Shown here piece after piece: positions 33,191 through 47,060 of a stretch of DNA of 64,000 nt (positions within the stretch are counted from its first letter, which is position 1; every line of letters starts with the position of its first letter). Source of the DNA: Dastarcus helophoroides. Taxonomy: Eukaryota > Arthropoda > Insecta > Coleoptera > Bothrideridae. Position numbers and translations under genes: made by a program. Location of the stretch: the NCBI GenBank assembly GCA_028583605.1, contig CM053328.1, positions 4,905,304 through 4,969,303 on the forward strand, given 5' to 3'. The notes under the pieces are model-generated. The model was not told where the DNA came from. It searched no databases and saw nothing but the letters and a program-made list of their open reading frames with translations.

Positions 33191-35688
33191 AGACATCAGC
33201 GTGATTTATGAAAATTAAACGTTTTTTTTTACATTTCATTATTTAATAAAAAATTTGTAAAATGTCGCTTGAAGTTGGATTTTCAAAAAGCCAAAATTTC
33301 GAAAACGGTCGAAATTTTCAAAATTAAGTCAAAATTTGGAGAAAGGGTTAAAATTTTAAGATTTGATCGAGATAATATCGATATTTTGATAACAGTGGAT
33401 GCTATTTTAAAATGGCGAAATTTTTAAAATAATTCGAAATTTTCAAAAATAACAGAATTCCGCAAAAAATTGGAATTTTCAAAAAGATAACCGAAAGAAT
33501 CGTTTATCTTCTTTCAGACATGCGAAAGCGCGGGTATCAAGCTAGTAACAAATAAAAGGATTAAGAAATAACAGGTGAAATGTTAATTTAAATTTTAAAA
33601 GATCTCCAATTTTGGAAAACCACGACGAATAAACAATTTGAAGGCAGTTAAAGTATTTTGTGTACGTTACAGATTATATTGCAATCTACTTTGATTTCAT
33701 TTATATGAGTGATTTTCGGAGAATATATTTTATACAGCAGCAACTTTTCTCGCAATTACCACTACTGGAATACGCACAAAGGAAAATTCCACTTCCTAAA
33801 TTCGAACGAAATTTATCATCTTGCAAAAACCCTTAAAAACATTATTCTGGGAAAATATAATATTTATCTATCACGCCAAATGTCCCATCGGAATGAAGAC
33901 GCAAGATTGTTTCTCAGTAAACCTAAATTTAAAATATTTTTAGTTAATATCAAAGAATATCAACTTTGACGATCACATACTAAAAAATTCTACGTCAAAT
34001 ACATCAGTGATTACGAAAGTCTACAGCTGATCACTTTTTTTTACAATGTACCCCATCTAGTGGAAAAACGTTTGAAAATAATTCAATTTATAATATCAAT
34101 TCGATCAGCATGGATGTGACTTTCTAATATTAATAATCCTAATAATCCCATAATATACTGAATATCCAATTTATTAAAATTTATCTTCTTTAGAAGCTAT
34201 AATATCTCCCCAAAGAAGCTACAGAACTAGTTAAGATGATTGTGGCTGAGATCATCAAAGATCTAATAATGTTCCCGCGCAGTTTGTTACCGGAATTAGT
34301 CCCAATGGACAATGATGTGGTTAAAAGTATGAAAAACGCTAGAAAGTATTAAAAATTCTTTGCAGTCAGGGGAAGATATTGTATGTTACAAGCTGGGTTT
34401 CGTGGCCCCAGTGGTAACCTACTTCACCAACTTACGCAACTTCCACTCAAAAAGGATCATGCGGTGCCAAACTAAACTCCTCTAAGCTTCGAGGACACCT
34501 GATATATGTATATCGCTTTCTTGTAGTAGAATAAACTAATTCCTAATCAAAAAGGTACGTAATCGTGACTTCATTTTATTAATCGTATCACAATATACGT
34601 GCAACAAGAGACCGAGTAAATCTGTATCTGTAATTACACAAAATAATCACTAAATACAACACTAATCTAGTGCACAAAGAAATTGGAAAGTATAAGATAA
34701 GAGCATTAATCGACCATTTAATTGCAATGTCTGGAAATATGCGTGAAGATTCATTAGAAGTATCGAAGAAGGTTAGTTGCACTTTAATTACTTATGCTTC
34801 CCAAGAACTAGATAAATATGTAGACAGTTCGGTTAGCGATCGAGTGTAAAATGAGAATTTCTAAACGAACTCGGCTGAAGGCAAACAATTCTGTTGACTT
34901 TGTGCCAGGTCAGGGTAAATAACTGTTGATTCTTTTAATTACTCAAACTACATTTTCTTGAAAGTCTGCATTTATTTTACAAGTTCACTCAGTCAGCAGC
35001 ATTTCGTAAGAACAAAAAGCTCACTTCTAATTGAGGCGTTCACTAAATTCTGATAACCATCGTCAGATATATATTTAAATTACAGTAATTTTCTTCTAAA
35101 GGCCCCCCTAATTTAAATAAAGTAAAATTACCGAATAAAGTAGCCCAAAGGGTTACTGGTTCCTATCATTACCATATCACTTGACTGTAAAATTATTTAG
35201 ACGTCACAAAATGAAGATCTTGGTGAGATAACCAATAATAAACTAATTCATGTATCTGCATTGGGGCCACGATTGTTGTTACGCATCTTATCTGCTTTTA
35301 ATCGTTTCGATTCCTTTTTTTTCTGTTATTCGAGCATGTGGGGCACTTTGGCGTACGTGTAAAGTGTAAATAATAATTAGGCCATTAATTGCATGTAATC
35401 TTCTCGATCTGGACGCGGCGTAAATCTCAGATCGTGCTAAGATCGAATTAGACGTATAATTTTGTATCAGCCGAGAACAGATGTTGTCCTCCATGCTTTT
35501 ACATGTATAACATTCGTTTTAATTTGTACATGAATACCATCCCATAATTTATGTATCGACATGGTGGAATATCGCGTTTAACTACCTCAAGGAAAACAAT
35601 TAAATCTAACAATCAACTGAGCTCTTCTATGATAATGTAACAAATTGAAGAAGGTGTTCACATCAAAGCTACAAATCTGACTGGGCGC
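33191..35688. other. AT-rich then single-copy-looking DNA, no gene recognised
   Basis: 33191-33500 is degenerate cgaaatttt-type DNA. From 33500 to 35688 the sequence is of normal complexity, with unremarkable open frames such as 33709-33969 (86 aa) and 34588-34782 (minus, 64 aa). A run of homeodomain-like TAAT sites lies around 35375-35400, which is uninformative in AT-rich DNA. No exon could be recognised. Confidence 0.4.
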
Positions 35689-36929
35689 CAGGTAGTTTCC
35701 TTGCCCCGCTGTCTACCTTCTCTTGACTGGAAACTACCAAAAACTTGGACTCGAATTAGTTATTCTAGTCATCAACTCGAAAATGTACACCGCCACGTCC
35801 CATCATACTTTATAAACTTACCACGAAAAAATCGACAGCTAAAGCTCACTAATGGTACTTACCGCAAAATATCCCATATTTCACCATTGGAAGTCTTCTT
35901 TGCTCAATTTCTAAACCACGTGGAAGAACTTATGTTGATGCAACAGTTGTTCCTTTACCGTCTCGTTCTTTTACCGTAAAATATACCATATTTCACAATT
36001 GGAACTCTTCTTTGCTTATTTTCTAAGCTAAGCTCACAAAGATGTACTTTCACCGTTGATATTTAAGATCTTGTGGTTGCACTGGCCAAATATTGATTTA
36101 TTGCGAATTTCAGCGGTGGAAATATTGATGTTTCTGCTGCAGTTGTCCGTAACCAATCTCCTTCATGTTTTGACACTAAATTATTGCATTTCACGGTTAA
36201 AAAGTTCAGTTTCACGGTGCAACCCCTGCTTAAAAACTTAAACGTAATCGTATAATTTTTTATTTCGTTATAAGTGTTGTGATCTGTGTTTGTGTTGTTC
36301 CACTGTGAAATTTTTAATATTTAGCGGTAAATTTTTAATATTTGTCCTATTCTGTCGTTCTTTTCTGTCGTTCTTTTACCGTAAAAAATACCAAATTTCA
36401 CAGGTTAGAACTCTTCTTTGCTTTTTTTTTAAGCAAAGCTCGCAAAATTGTACTTTCACCGTTGATATTTAAAATTTTGCGATTGCATCGACAAATATTG
36501 ATTTATTGCAAATTTTAGCGGTGGAAATATTAATGTTTCTGCTGCAGTTGTCTCTAACCCAATCTCTTTCACGTTTTCACGCTGAATTATTGCATTTCAC
36601 GGTTCAAAAGCTCGGTTTCACGGAGTAACTTTGCTTAAAAACGTAAACGTAATTGTATATTTTTATTTTGTTGTTTATAGGTATTGTGATCTATATTTGT
36701 GTTGTTTTACCATGAAATTTTCCATATTCTGCGGTTGATTTTCAATATTTGTCCTATTCTGTGGGTTTCCCCAGCAAAATTTTTCAATTCCCCTCTTTTA
36801 GATTTAAAACTACAAACTTTTTAAGCAAACAATGTCTAGGCGAAATTCTGTTTTCATTGAAATTTAGACCGTCATATTAAATTCTGCTGTGAAAGAAACT
36901 ATTCACAATTTTACCTTCTTCTACCGTGA

Positions 36930-37100
36930 AGTATCTCTAACGCGTTTCGACAAGCAAGCTATCATCTTCAGAGAGATACTAACTACTACCGTTAGTATCT
37001 CTCGTTTGTTGTGTTTAATCTTTCTTTCCTTCAGGGGACAAGTTGTGTATTTCAATTTTTGAAGATAAGCAAGGACCAGTCCGTTCCACTAAAAAAATTC
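36930..37100 (+). repeat. Dispersed hairpin repeat inserted in the 405-bp satellite
   Basis: A minus-strand 5' part (ctaacgcgtttcgacaagc to tcatcttcagag) is followed by a plus-strand remainder (tttgttgtgtttaatc to aaggaccagtccgttccac). The two meet at the perfect palindrome agagatactaac (36972-36983) and gttagtatctct (36991-37002). Confidence 0.8.
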
Positions 37101-40100
37101 ACCAAAAAGTGAAGTATCTTATATTTTACGATTAAAAATCTTTTCTGATCGATTTCTAAGCCACGGGTTCGCAGAATTGTACTTTTAGCGTTGGATATTT
37201 GAAAGTGTTCAATTGTATCTAAGCAATATTGGTTTACCGCAAATTGTAGCCGTGGAAGTACTTATGTTTCTACGGCAGTTGTTCCTAATCAATCTTTTTT
37301 TTACCGTCTCGTTTTTCAACCGACTCGTTCTTTAACCGTCTCGTTCTTACATCGTCTCGTTTGTTCACTGTAAAATATCTAAATATTTCACTGTTGCAAT
37401 TCTCCTGTGCTCAATTTCTAAGTTACTTGTCTACAGACTGGTTCCTACACCGACGATATTTAACTTCTTGCGATTGTACCGGCCAAATATTGATTTATTA
37501 CGAATTTCAGCGGTGAAAATATTGATGTTTCTGCTGCACTTGTCCCTAACCAATCTCTTTTATGTTTTGACATTAAATTATTGCATTTCACGGTTAAAAA
37601 GCTCAGTTTCACGGTGCAACCCGTGCTTAAAAACTTAAACGTAATCGTATATTTTTTATATTCCGCGGTAAATTTTTAATATCTGTCCTATTCTGTCGGT
37701 TCTTTTCTATCGTTCTTCTACCGTAAAATATACCATATTTCTCAGTTGGAACTCTTCTTTGCTTATTTACTAAGTAAATCTCGCAAAGTTGTAGTTTCAC
37801 CGTTGATATTTAAAATTTGGCGCTTGCACCGTCCAAATATCGATTTATTGCAAATTTCAGCGGTGGAAATATTATTGTTTTTGCTGCAGTTATCTCTAAC
37901 CAATCTTTTTTACGTTTTGACGCTAAATTATTGCATTTCACGGTTAAAAAGCTCAGTTTCACGGTGCAACCCCTGCTTAAAAACGTAAATGTAATTGTAT
38001 ATTTTTTATTTCGTTGTTTATAAGTGATGTGATCTAGATTTATGTTGTTTTACTGGAAAATTGTTGTGTATTCCTTGCTTAATTTTTAATATTTGTCCTA
38101 TTATTTCGGTTTTACCCGCAAAATCACGGTTTCAATTTTGCTGTGCTTAACTTCTAAGTTATTTGTCTACAGAGTTGTACCTACTCCGTCTATATTTAAC
38201 TTTTTGCGATTGCACCGGCCAAATATTGATTTATTGCAAATTTCAGTGGTGGAAATATTGATATTTCTGCTGCAGTTGTCCCTAACCAATCTCTTTCATG
38301 TTTTGACACTAAATTATTGCATTTTACGGTTAAAAAGTTCAGTTTTACGGTGAAACTTCTGCTTAAAAACGTAAACGTAATCGTTTATTTTTTATTTCGT
38401 TGCTTATAAGTGTTGTGATCTGTATTTGTGTTGTTCTACTGTAAAATTTTTAATATTCCGCGGTAAATTTTTAATATTTGTCCTATTCTGTCGATTCTTT
38501 TCTATCGTTCTTCTACCGTAAAATATACCATATTTCTTGGTTGAAACTCCTCTTTGCTCATTTATTAAGCTAAGCTCGCAAAGTTGTACCTTCACCGTTG
38601 ATATTTAAAATTTTGCGGTTGCACCGGCCAAATATCGATTTATTGCAAATTTCAGCGGTGGAAATATTAATGTTTCTGCTGCAGTTGTCTCTAACCAATC
38701 CCTTTCACGTTTTGACACTGAATTATTGCATTTCACGGTTAAAAAGCTCAGTTTCACGGTGCAACCTCTGCCTTAAAACCTAAACGTAATCATATATTTT
38801 TTATTTCGTTGCTTATAAGTATAGTGATCTATGTTTGTGTTGTTTTACCGTAAAATTTCTGATATTCCGCGGTTAATTTCAGATATTTATCCTATTTCGT
38901 TGGTTTTTTTATCTCGTTCTCTTACCCCAAAAAAATATACCAATTTCACGGTTAGAAATCTTCTTTGTTTATTTTCTAAGTAAAGCTTGCAAAGTTGTAC
39001 TTTTACCGTCGATATTTAAAATTTTGCGGTTGCACCGGCCAAATATCGATTTATTGCGAATTTCAGCGGTGGAAATATTAATGTTTCTGCTGCAGTTGTC
39101 TCTAACCAATTTCTTTCACGTTTTGACACTGAATTATTGCATTTCACGGTTAAAAAGCTCAGTTTCACGGTGCAACCTCTGCTTAAAAACTTAAACGTAA
39201 TCGTATATTTTTGATTTCGTTACTTATAAGTATTGTGATCTATGTTTGTGTTGTTTTACCGTGAAATTTCTGATATTCCGCGGTTAATTTCAGATATTTG
39301 TCCTACTCCATTGGTACTTTTCTCTCGTTCTTTTACCGTAAAATATACCATATTTCACGGTTGGAACTCTTATTTGTTTATTTTCTAAGTAAAGCTTGCA
39401 AAGTTGTACTTTTACCGTCGATATTTAAAATTTTGCGGTGACACCGGCCAAATATTGATTTATTGCGAATTTCAGCGGTGGAAATATTAATGTTTCTGCT
39501 TCAATTGTCCCTCATCAATCTCTTTATTGTTTTGACGCTGAATTATTACATTTCACGGTTAAAAAGCTCCGTTTCACGGTGCAACCCCTGCTTAAAAACG
39601 TAAATGTAATTGTATATGTTTTATTTCGTTGTTTATAAGTGCTGTGATCTATATTTGTGTTGTTTTACTGTAAAATTTTTGTATATTCCTTGCTTAATTT
39701 TTGATATTTGTCCTATTATTTCGGTTTTACTCGCAAAATCACGGTTTCAATTCTGCTGTGCTCAACTTCTAAGTTACTTGTCTACAGAGTTGTACCTACT
39801 CCGTCAATATTAAACTTTTTGCGATTGCACCGGCCAAATATTGATTTATTGCAAATTTCAGCGGTGGAAATATTGATGTTTCTGCTGCAGTTGTCCCTAA
39901 TCAATCTCTTTCATGTTTTGACATTAAATTATTGCATTTCACCGTTAAAAAGCTCAATTTCACGGTGCAACCCTTGCTTAAAAACTTAAACGTAGTCGTA
40001 TATTTTTTATTTTGTTGCTTATAAGTGTTGTGATCTGTGTTTGTGTTGTTTTACTGCAAAATTTTTTATATTTCACGGTTAATTTTTAATATTTGTTTTA

Positions 40101-43100
40101 TTCTGTCGGTTATTTTCTGTTATTTTTTACCGTAAAATATACCATATTTAACGGTTGGAACTCTTTTGCTTATTTACTAAGTAGAGCTCGCAAATTTGTA
40201 CTTTCACCGTTGGTGTTTAAAATTTTGCGGTTGCACCGGCCAAATATGAATTTATTGCGAATTTCAGCGGTGAAAATATTAATGTTTCCACTTCAGTTGT
40301 CTCTTACAAATCTCTTTTATTTTTTGACGCTGAATTATTGCATTTCACGATTAAAAAGCTCAGTTTCACGGTACAACTTCTGCTTAAAAACCTAAATTTA
40401 ATTGTGTATTTTTTATTTCGCTGTTAATAAGTATTGTGATCTATATTTGTGTTGTTTTACCGTAAAATTTTTGTATATTCCTTGCTTAATTTTTAATATT
40501 TGTCCTATTATTTTGGTTTCACCTGCAAGTTTTTTTAAATTTTGTCCTTTTAGATCTAAAACTTTAAATTTCTTAAACAATTTCTAAGCAAAATTCTGAT
40601 TTTATTAAAATTTTGGCCGTGATAATAAATTATCTGTGCAAGAAACTCCTTTTATTTACAAATTTAAATTCTTCTTTCGTAAAGTATCTTCTTTTTTAGG
40701 ATTAAAACTCTTCTCCGATCGATTTCTAAGCCACGTGTTCGCAGAGTCGTACTTTTACCGTTGGATATTTAAAAGGTTTCAATTGTATCTGCGCAATATT
40801 GATTTACGGCAAATTGTAGCCGTAGAAGTACTTATGTTTCCACGGCAGTTAATCCTTATCAACCTTTTTTTACCGTCTCATTTTTTAATCGACTCGTTCT
40901 TTAACCGTCTCGTTCTTTAACAGTCTCGTTCTTTAACCGTTTCGTCTGTTTACCGTGAAATATAAAATAATTCACGGCTGGAATTCTCCTGTGCTCAACT
41001 TCTACGTTCCGTGTCTACACAGTTGTACCTACACCGTCAATATATAACTTTTTGCGATTGCACCGGCCAAATATTGATTTATTGCAAATTTCAACGGTGG
41101 AAATAATAATGTTTCTGCTGCAGTTGTCCCTAACCAATCTTTTTCACGTTTTTACGCTGAATTATTGCATTTCACGGTTAAAAAGTTGAGTTTCACGGTG
41201 CAACTTTTGCTTAAAAACGTAAACTTAATTGCATATTTTTTATTTCGTTGTTCATAAGTGTTGTAATCTAGGTTTATATTGTTTTACCATAAAATTTTTG
41301 ATATTCTGTGGTTAATTTTTGATATTTGTCCTATTATGTCGGTTTCATTCGCAAAATTTTTCATTTCCCCCCTTTTAGATCTTAAACTTTAAACTTCTTA
41401 AACAATTTCTAAGCGAAATTCTGATTTTATTGAAATTTTGGCCGTGATATTAAATTTTCTGTGCAAGAAACTCCTTTTATTCACAATTTTAAATTCTTCT
41501 TCCGTAAAGTATCTTCTATTTTAGAATTAAAGCTCTTCTCCGATCGATTTCTAAGCCGCCTGTTCGCAGAGTTGTACTTTTACCGTTGGATATTTGAAAG
41601 CTTTTAATTGTATCTGCGCAGTATTGGTTTACGGAAAATTGTAGCAGTGGAAGTACTTACGTTTCTACGGTAGTTGTTTCTAGTCAATCTTTTTTTACCG
41701 CCACGTTTTTTAACCGACTAGTCCTTTAACCGTCTCGTTCTTCCACCGTCTCGTCTGTTTACCGTAAAATATCGAATATTTCACGGTTAGAATTCTTCTG
41801 TGCTCAGTTTCTTAGTTGCATGTCTACAGAGTTGTACCTGCACCGGCGGTATTGAAAATTTTGCGATTGCACAAGCCAAATATTGATTTATTGCGAATTT
41901 CAGCGGTGGAAATATTAATGTTTCTGCTTCAGTTGTCCCTAACCAATTTTCTTTCATGTGTTGACGCTAAATTATTGCATTTAACGGTTAAAAAACTCAG
42001 TTTCACGGTGCAACCTCTGCTTAAAAACGTAAATGTAATTGCATATTTTTTATTTCGTTGTTTATAAGTGTTATGATCTATGTTTGTGTTGTTTTACCGT
42101 GAAATTTTTGATATTTCGCGATTAATTTTTAATCTTTGTCCTATTCTGGCGGTTTCACCCTCAACATTTTTCTTCTTTAGATCTAAAACTCCAAACTTTT
42201 TAAACAAACAATGTCTAGGCGAAATTTTGATTTTATTGAAATTTCGACCTTCATATTAAATCCTCTGTGTAAGAAACTCCTTTTATTTACAATTTTACAT
42301 TCTTCTACCATGAAGTTTCTTATATTTTACGATTAAAACTCTTCTCCGATTGATTTCTAAGCCGCGTGTTCGCAGAGTTGTACTTTTACTGTTGGATATT
42401 TGAAAGTATTTAAATGTATCTACCCAATATTGGTTTACCGCAAATTGTAGCCGTGGAAGTACTTATGTTTCTACGGCAGTTGTTCCTAGTCAATCTTTCT
42501 TTACTGTTTCGTTTTTTAACCGACTCGTTCTTTAATCGTCTCGTTCTTTAACTGTCTCGTTCTTTAACCGTCTCGTCTTTTTACCGTGAAATATTTAATA
42601 TTTCACGGTTGGTATTCTTCTGTGCTTAACTTCCAAGTTACGTGTTTACAAAGTTGTACCTACACCATTGATATTTAAAATTTTGCAATTGGGCCTGCCA
42701 AATATTGATTTATTGCAAATTTTAGCGGTGGAAATATTAATGTTTCTGCTGCAGTTGTCCCTAACCAATCTCTTTCATGTTTTGACCCTAAATTATTGCA
42801 TTTCACGGTTAAAAAGCTTAGTTTCACGGTACAACCCCTGCTTAAAAACGTAAATGTAATTGTATATTTTTTATTTTGTTGCTTGTAAGTGTTGTGATCT
42901 AGGTTTGTGTTGTTTTAGTGCAAAATTTTCGATATTTCGCGGTTAAGTTTGATATTTGTCCTATTCTGTCGGTTCTTTTCTGTCGTTCTTTTACCGTAAA
43001 ATATACCATATTTTACGGTTGGAACCCTTCTATGCTTATTTTCTAAGTAAAGCTTGCAAAGTTGTACTTTCACCGTTGATATTTAAAATTTTGTGGTGGC

Positions 43101-43841
43101 ACCGGCCAAATATTGATTTATTGCAAATTTTAGCAGTGGAAATATTAATGTTTCTGCTTCAGTTGTCCCTAACCAATCTCTTTTATGTTTTGACGTTGAA
43201 TTAGTGCATTTCACGGTTAAAAAGCTCAGTTTCACGGTGGAACCCCTGCTTAAAAACGTAAATGTAATTGTATATGTTTTATTTCGTTGTTTATAAGTGC
43301 TGTGATCTATGTTTGTCTTGTTTTACCGTGATATTTTCGATATTTTGCGATTAATTTTTAATATTTGTCCTATTCTGTCGGTTTCACCAGCAAAATTTTT
43401 TAATCCCCCTCTTTTAGATCTAAAACTTCAAACTTTTTAAACAAACAATGTCTAGGCGAAATTCTAATTTTATTGAAATTTCCACAGTAATATAAAATTC
43501 TCTGTGCAAAAAACTCCTTTTATTAACAATTTTACATTCTTCTCTCGTGAAGTATCTTATAATTTACGATTAAAGCTCTTTTCTGATCGATTTCTAAGCC
43601 ACGTGTTTGCAGAGTTATACTTTTACCATTGGATATTTGAAAGCTTTCAATTGTATCTAAGCAATATTGGTTTAGCGCAAATTGTAGCCGTTGAAGTACT
43701 TATGTTTCTACGGCAGTTGTTCCCAATCAATCTTTTTTTTACCGTTTCGTTTTTTAACCGTCTTGTTCTTTAACCGTCTCGTTCTTTAACCGTCTCGTCT
43801 TTTTACCGTAAAATATCCAATATTTCACGGTTGGAATTCTT

Positions 43842-43907
43842 CTGCGCTCAACTTCTAAGTTGAGCGCAGTGCTACAACTGCAAACTACAACTACAAAGTT
43901 GTAGCAC
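43842..43907. repeat. Two abutting perfect hairpins within a satellite monomer
   Basis: Hairpin one has 12-bp arms (ctgcgctcaact, agttgagcgcag) with a 4-nt loop. Hairpin two, sharing one base, has 11-bp arms (gtgctacaact 43869-43879, agttgtagcac 43897-43907). Other monomers have a simple sequence here (aagttacttgtctacagagt), so the hairpins are new to this unit. Confidence 0.9.
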
Positions 43908-44560
43908 AGCGTCGATATTTAAATTTTGCGATTGCAGCGCCCAAATATTGATTTATTGCAAATTTCAACCGTGGAAATATTAATGTTTCTGCTGCAGTTG
44001 TCCCTAACCGATTTCTTTTATGTTTTGACGCTGAATTATTGCATTTCACGGTTAAGAAGCTCAGTTTCACGGTGCAACCCCTACTTAAAAACGTAAATGT
44101 AATTGTATATTTTTTATTTCGTTGTTTATTAGTGTTGTGATATATGTATTGTTTTACCGTGAAATGTTCCATATTCTGCCGTTGATTTTCGATATTTGTC
44201 CTATTCTGTCGGTTTCATCCGCAGAATTCTCCAGTTCCCCTCTTTTAGATATAGAACTTCACGAGTGCTTCTTAAACAAGCAATTTCTAGACCAAATTCT
44301 AATTTTATTAAAATTTCGGTTCTGATAATATTAAGTTCTTTTTGCGACAAACGCCTTTTATTCACAATTTTATATTCTTTTGTCGTGAAGTAGCCTATAT
44401 TTCACGATTAAAACTGTTCTGTGATGGATTTCTTAGCCACGGACCCGCAAAATTGTACTTTCACCGTTGATATTTGAAGTTTTGCGATTGTATTTGAAAA
44501 ATATTGAATTATTGCATATTCCAGCCGTGGAAACATTTATGTTTCTGCTGCCGGAAATGC

Positions 44561-45199
44561 GTAACGATATTTAAAAGTGGAATGCAAAAACAAGACTAAT
44601 TTAATGTGTATTGTAATAATAGTTGAATTTAGGTGTAATTTCTCTATTTGCGTTTACTGTTTCTAATAACAAATTGCAATTAACAAAATAACTAGGATAC
44701 GTCGACATACATCTATTAGGTGCAATCAGATTGAATAAAATAATGATTTAAATTTTATCCAGTAGATTACAGTGTTAGTGGGTAATTACTATATAGAATT
44801 TCAGGCAGAGATCTTTGTCTGAGTACCAGTAATTGTGCTAGCGAGCTCATTGCAATCACAATATGCACTTCAATTAAATAAATTGTCCACGCACTGTTGA
44901 TGCCATTTTTTGTTACTCTGACTTTTACAGTGTCATCTTTGTTAGCAATGTTGAGATATGAAAGACTCGCTTATAGTACTACTGAATTATTGATGTAATA
45001 ACAATAAATGTAAGTTTTGACATAGGACACTAAAAAATATATAAATAAATAAAATGAAAAAGAGACTTTCTAAACTCAAAATGAGGCATTTGGTGAAATA
45101 ATTCGAAAAAGACTGAATGCATTAAAACTCGGAACCAAACAAAAAATAGAATTCTGAGTATAGAATCAGGATTGATCCATCAAACCTCGTTTTATATCT
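44561..45199. other. AT-rich single-copy-looking DNA
   Basis: No repeat unit, gene or RNA recognised. Confidence 0.5.
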
Positions 45200-45342
45200 T
45201 TACTAATAACAATGAGAAAATGTCTTCGTTTGTTCGCTTTTCACCGCTCAATTACTAAAGCGTTTTTGACGAAAATTGGTTTCTTGGTTTCAGGGGACAG
45301 GATTTGTGGTTCGGTTTTTGAAGATAACCAAGGACCAGAATG
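45200..45342 (+). mobile_element. Transposon scrap joined to a hairpin-repeat fragment
   Basis: 45225-45284 (gtttgttcgcttttcaccgc, then gcgtttttgacgaaaattgg) has the composition of a widespread insect repeat end of the type 'TGTTTGT..CGCTTTTCACG..GATTTTTATGAAATTTGG', often attached to non-autonomous elements. That match is from memory. At 45285 it switches to the second half of the dispersed hairpin repeat (ttggtttcaggggacag, gaagataaccaaggaccag). Confidence 0.4.
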
Positions 45343-47026
45343 CACCGAAATCTACATTTAAAAAAATATATAGATTGAAAGTGTAAATTCGAAATATTTT
45401 GGAAAAAAGTCGCAATTTCTATAAATAATAATAAATTTTAGGAACATCTATAACTGTTAAGTGAACAAATTTCGAATTCTGAAAAAAAAATCCAAATTTA
45501 TTAAAAAAATAGAGCTCCAAACTGAAATTTTTGAAAAGGCTTAATTAAAAAAAACCAAAATTATCAGAAATGTAGAGCTTAAAATGACCTTAAAAAAAGA
45601 CGAAATATTGAAAAGTTTTAGACAGCTGAAATTGAGAAAAAGTGGAATATTTCTTTAAAAAAGTGGCAAGTTTTAAGTGAAAATTAAAATTTCGAAAAAT
45701 TATCAACATTTGCAAGAAAAATTTTCGACCAAAAGTTAAAAAAATTCGACAAATTTGCAAACAGTCGTAATTTTTAAAATAATTCTACAATTTAATAAAA
45801 TGAAGTTTTGAAAAAAATATTTGAAAAATAGTCATTCAAAATTTTCAAAGAGACTGAAAATTAAAAAATCGAATATTTGAAAAAATAGCAAAATTTTTGA
45901 AAAAAAGTTAATAGTTTCAAATATAGTCGATGATAATAGTCGACAATTTTAAAAAATGTAGAAATTAAAAACAACGGAATTTTAAAAAAATTTCAAAATC
46001 TACAAAAAATAAATTTGACAAAATACCGAGAATATGTAAAATGCTTAAAATTTTGAAAAATATCAAATTAAAAAAAAATTAAATGTAAGAAATTTGAAAA
46101 ATATCTGAAATCTTCAAAGGCGTTTAAATTTTCAAAAAAAAAAGGTGCAAAAGATAAAGTTTTGAAAACAGTCCAAAATTCCAAGATTCAAAATTTTGAA
46201 AAATCTAAATTTCACAAACGTCGACATTTTTAAAAATCACAGAAATTTTGAAAAAATGTTGCAATTTTCAAATAAGTCGAGATGTTTAAAAAAGTGGAAA
46301 TTATAAAAGAAATTTTGACAACTTATAATAAATCGACATTTTCGAAAAAATTAAAACATTTTTTAAAATGGCGAATTTTTAAAAATAATCAACGAAATAA
46401 GGTGAATAATTCAAAAAATAACCAGATTTTAAAAATCCAAACTTTCAAAAAAAGCGAAAATTTTGAGAAATTGGCAAATTTTTTAAAAAGTCAAAATTTA
46501 CATAAAGACGAAATTTTCGAAAAAAACTCTAATTTTTAAATCGCGATTTTTAAATAGGTACAAAATCTTTAATTAAAAAAAAAAACCTAGTCGAAGAAAA
46601 TTTCCAAAATATTTAGGATAAACTGCAATTTTCATAAAAGAATCAAAATTTCCAAAAAGTGCCAACAATTTAAAATATAGTGAAATTTCTATTAAAATGT
46701 TTGCAAATAGTGGACGAAGATATTCGAAATATTCAAAAAATGTCAAAATTTAAAACAGTTAACATTTTAAAAAGTTCGGATTTTACAAAAACTTGAAAAT
46801 TTGAAAAAAACGGCGAAATATTTGGAATCACCCAAATTTCGGAAGAAGGTCAAAAATTTCAAGAGTCAAAATTTTGAAAAAAAACCCTATTTTCAATAAT
46901 CTGTACCTTTCAAAAAAGGTAAGAATTTTTCAGAGTGAAAATTTTGAAAAAAAATTTTAATTTCGAATATAATCCATACGAAGTTATGAGAAAAATCTCG
47001 ACAATGTGCAAAAAGTCCGACAGTTT
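45343..47026 (+). other. Degenerate A-rich DNA (cgaaatttt type)
   Basis: Long succession of phrases such as aaaaagtcgaaattttgaaa in one strand polarity. Open frames are K/N/F low complexity. No gene seen. Confidence 0.7.
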
Positions 47027-47028
47027 TC

Positions 47029-47060
<32 letters not shown>

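Larger units (their letters stand above)
35690..44560 (+). repeat. ~405-bp satellite with A and B monomers
   Basis: About 20 monomers. Type A carries ccggccaaatattgattta, ttcagcggtggaaatatt and agctcagtttcacggtgcaa; landmarks lie near 36088, 36490, 37487, 37833, 38220, 38632, 39044, 39448, 39836, 40243, 41068, 41877, 42699, 43107 and 43944. Type B shares the ttgtacttttaccgttg segment but has ttgtagccgtggaagtac and reiterated ccgtctcgttcttta (near 37150, 40720, 41540, 42350, 43580, 44425). From 37.8 to 40.3 kb A monomers run in tandem; from 40.4 kb A and B mostly alternate, giving dimers of about 820 bp. Many accgtgaaat and atttcacggt words make it rich in short inverted repeats. Confidence 0.92.

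Noticed and set aside
34390..34460. tRNA-like A box (tggccccagtggtaacc)
   Set aside because: No B box at the right distance and no cloverleaf pairing.
35691..35738. 10-bp inverted repeat ggtagtttcc/ggaaactacc at the satellite edge as an element terminus
   Set aside because: Arms are short with a 28-nt loop and no target duplication; chance cannot be excluded.
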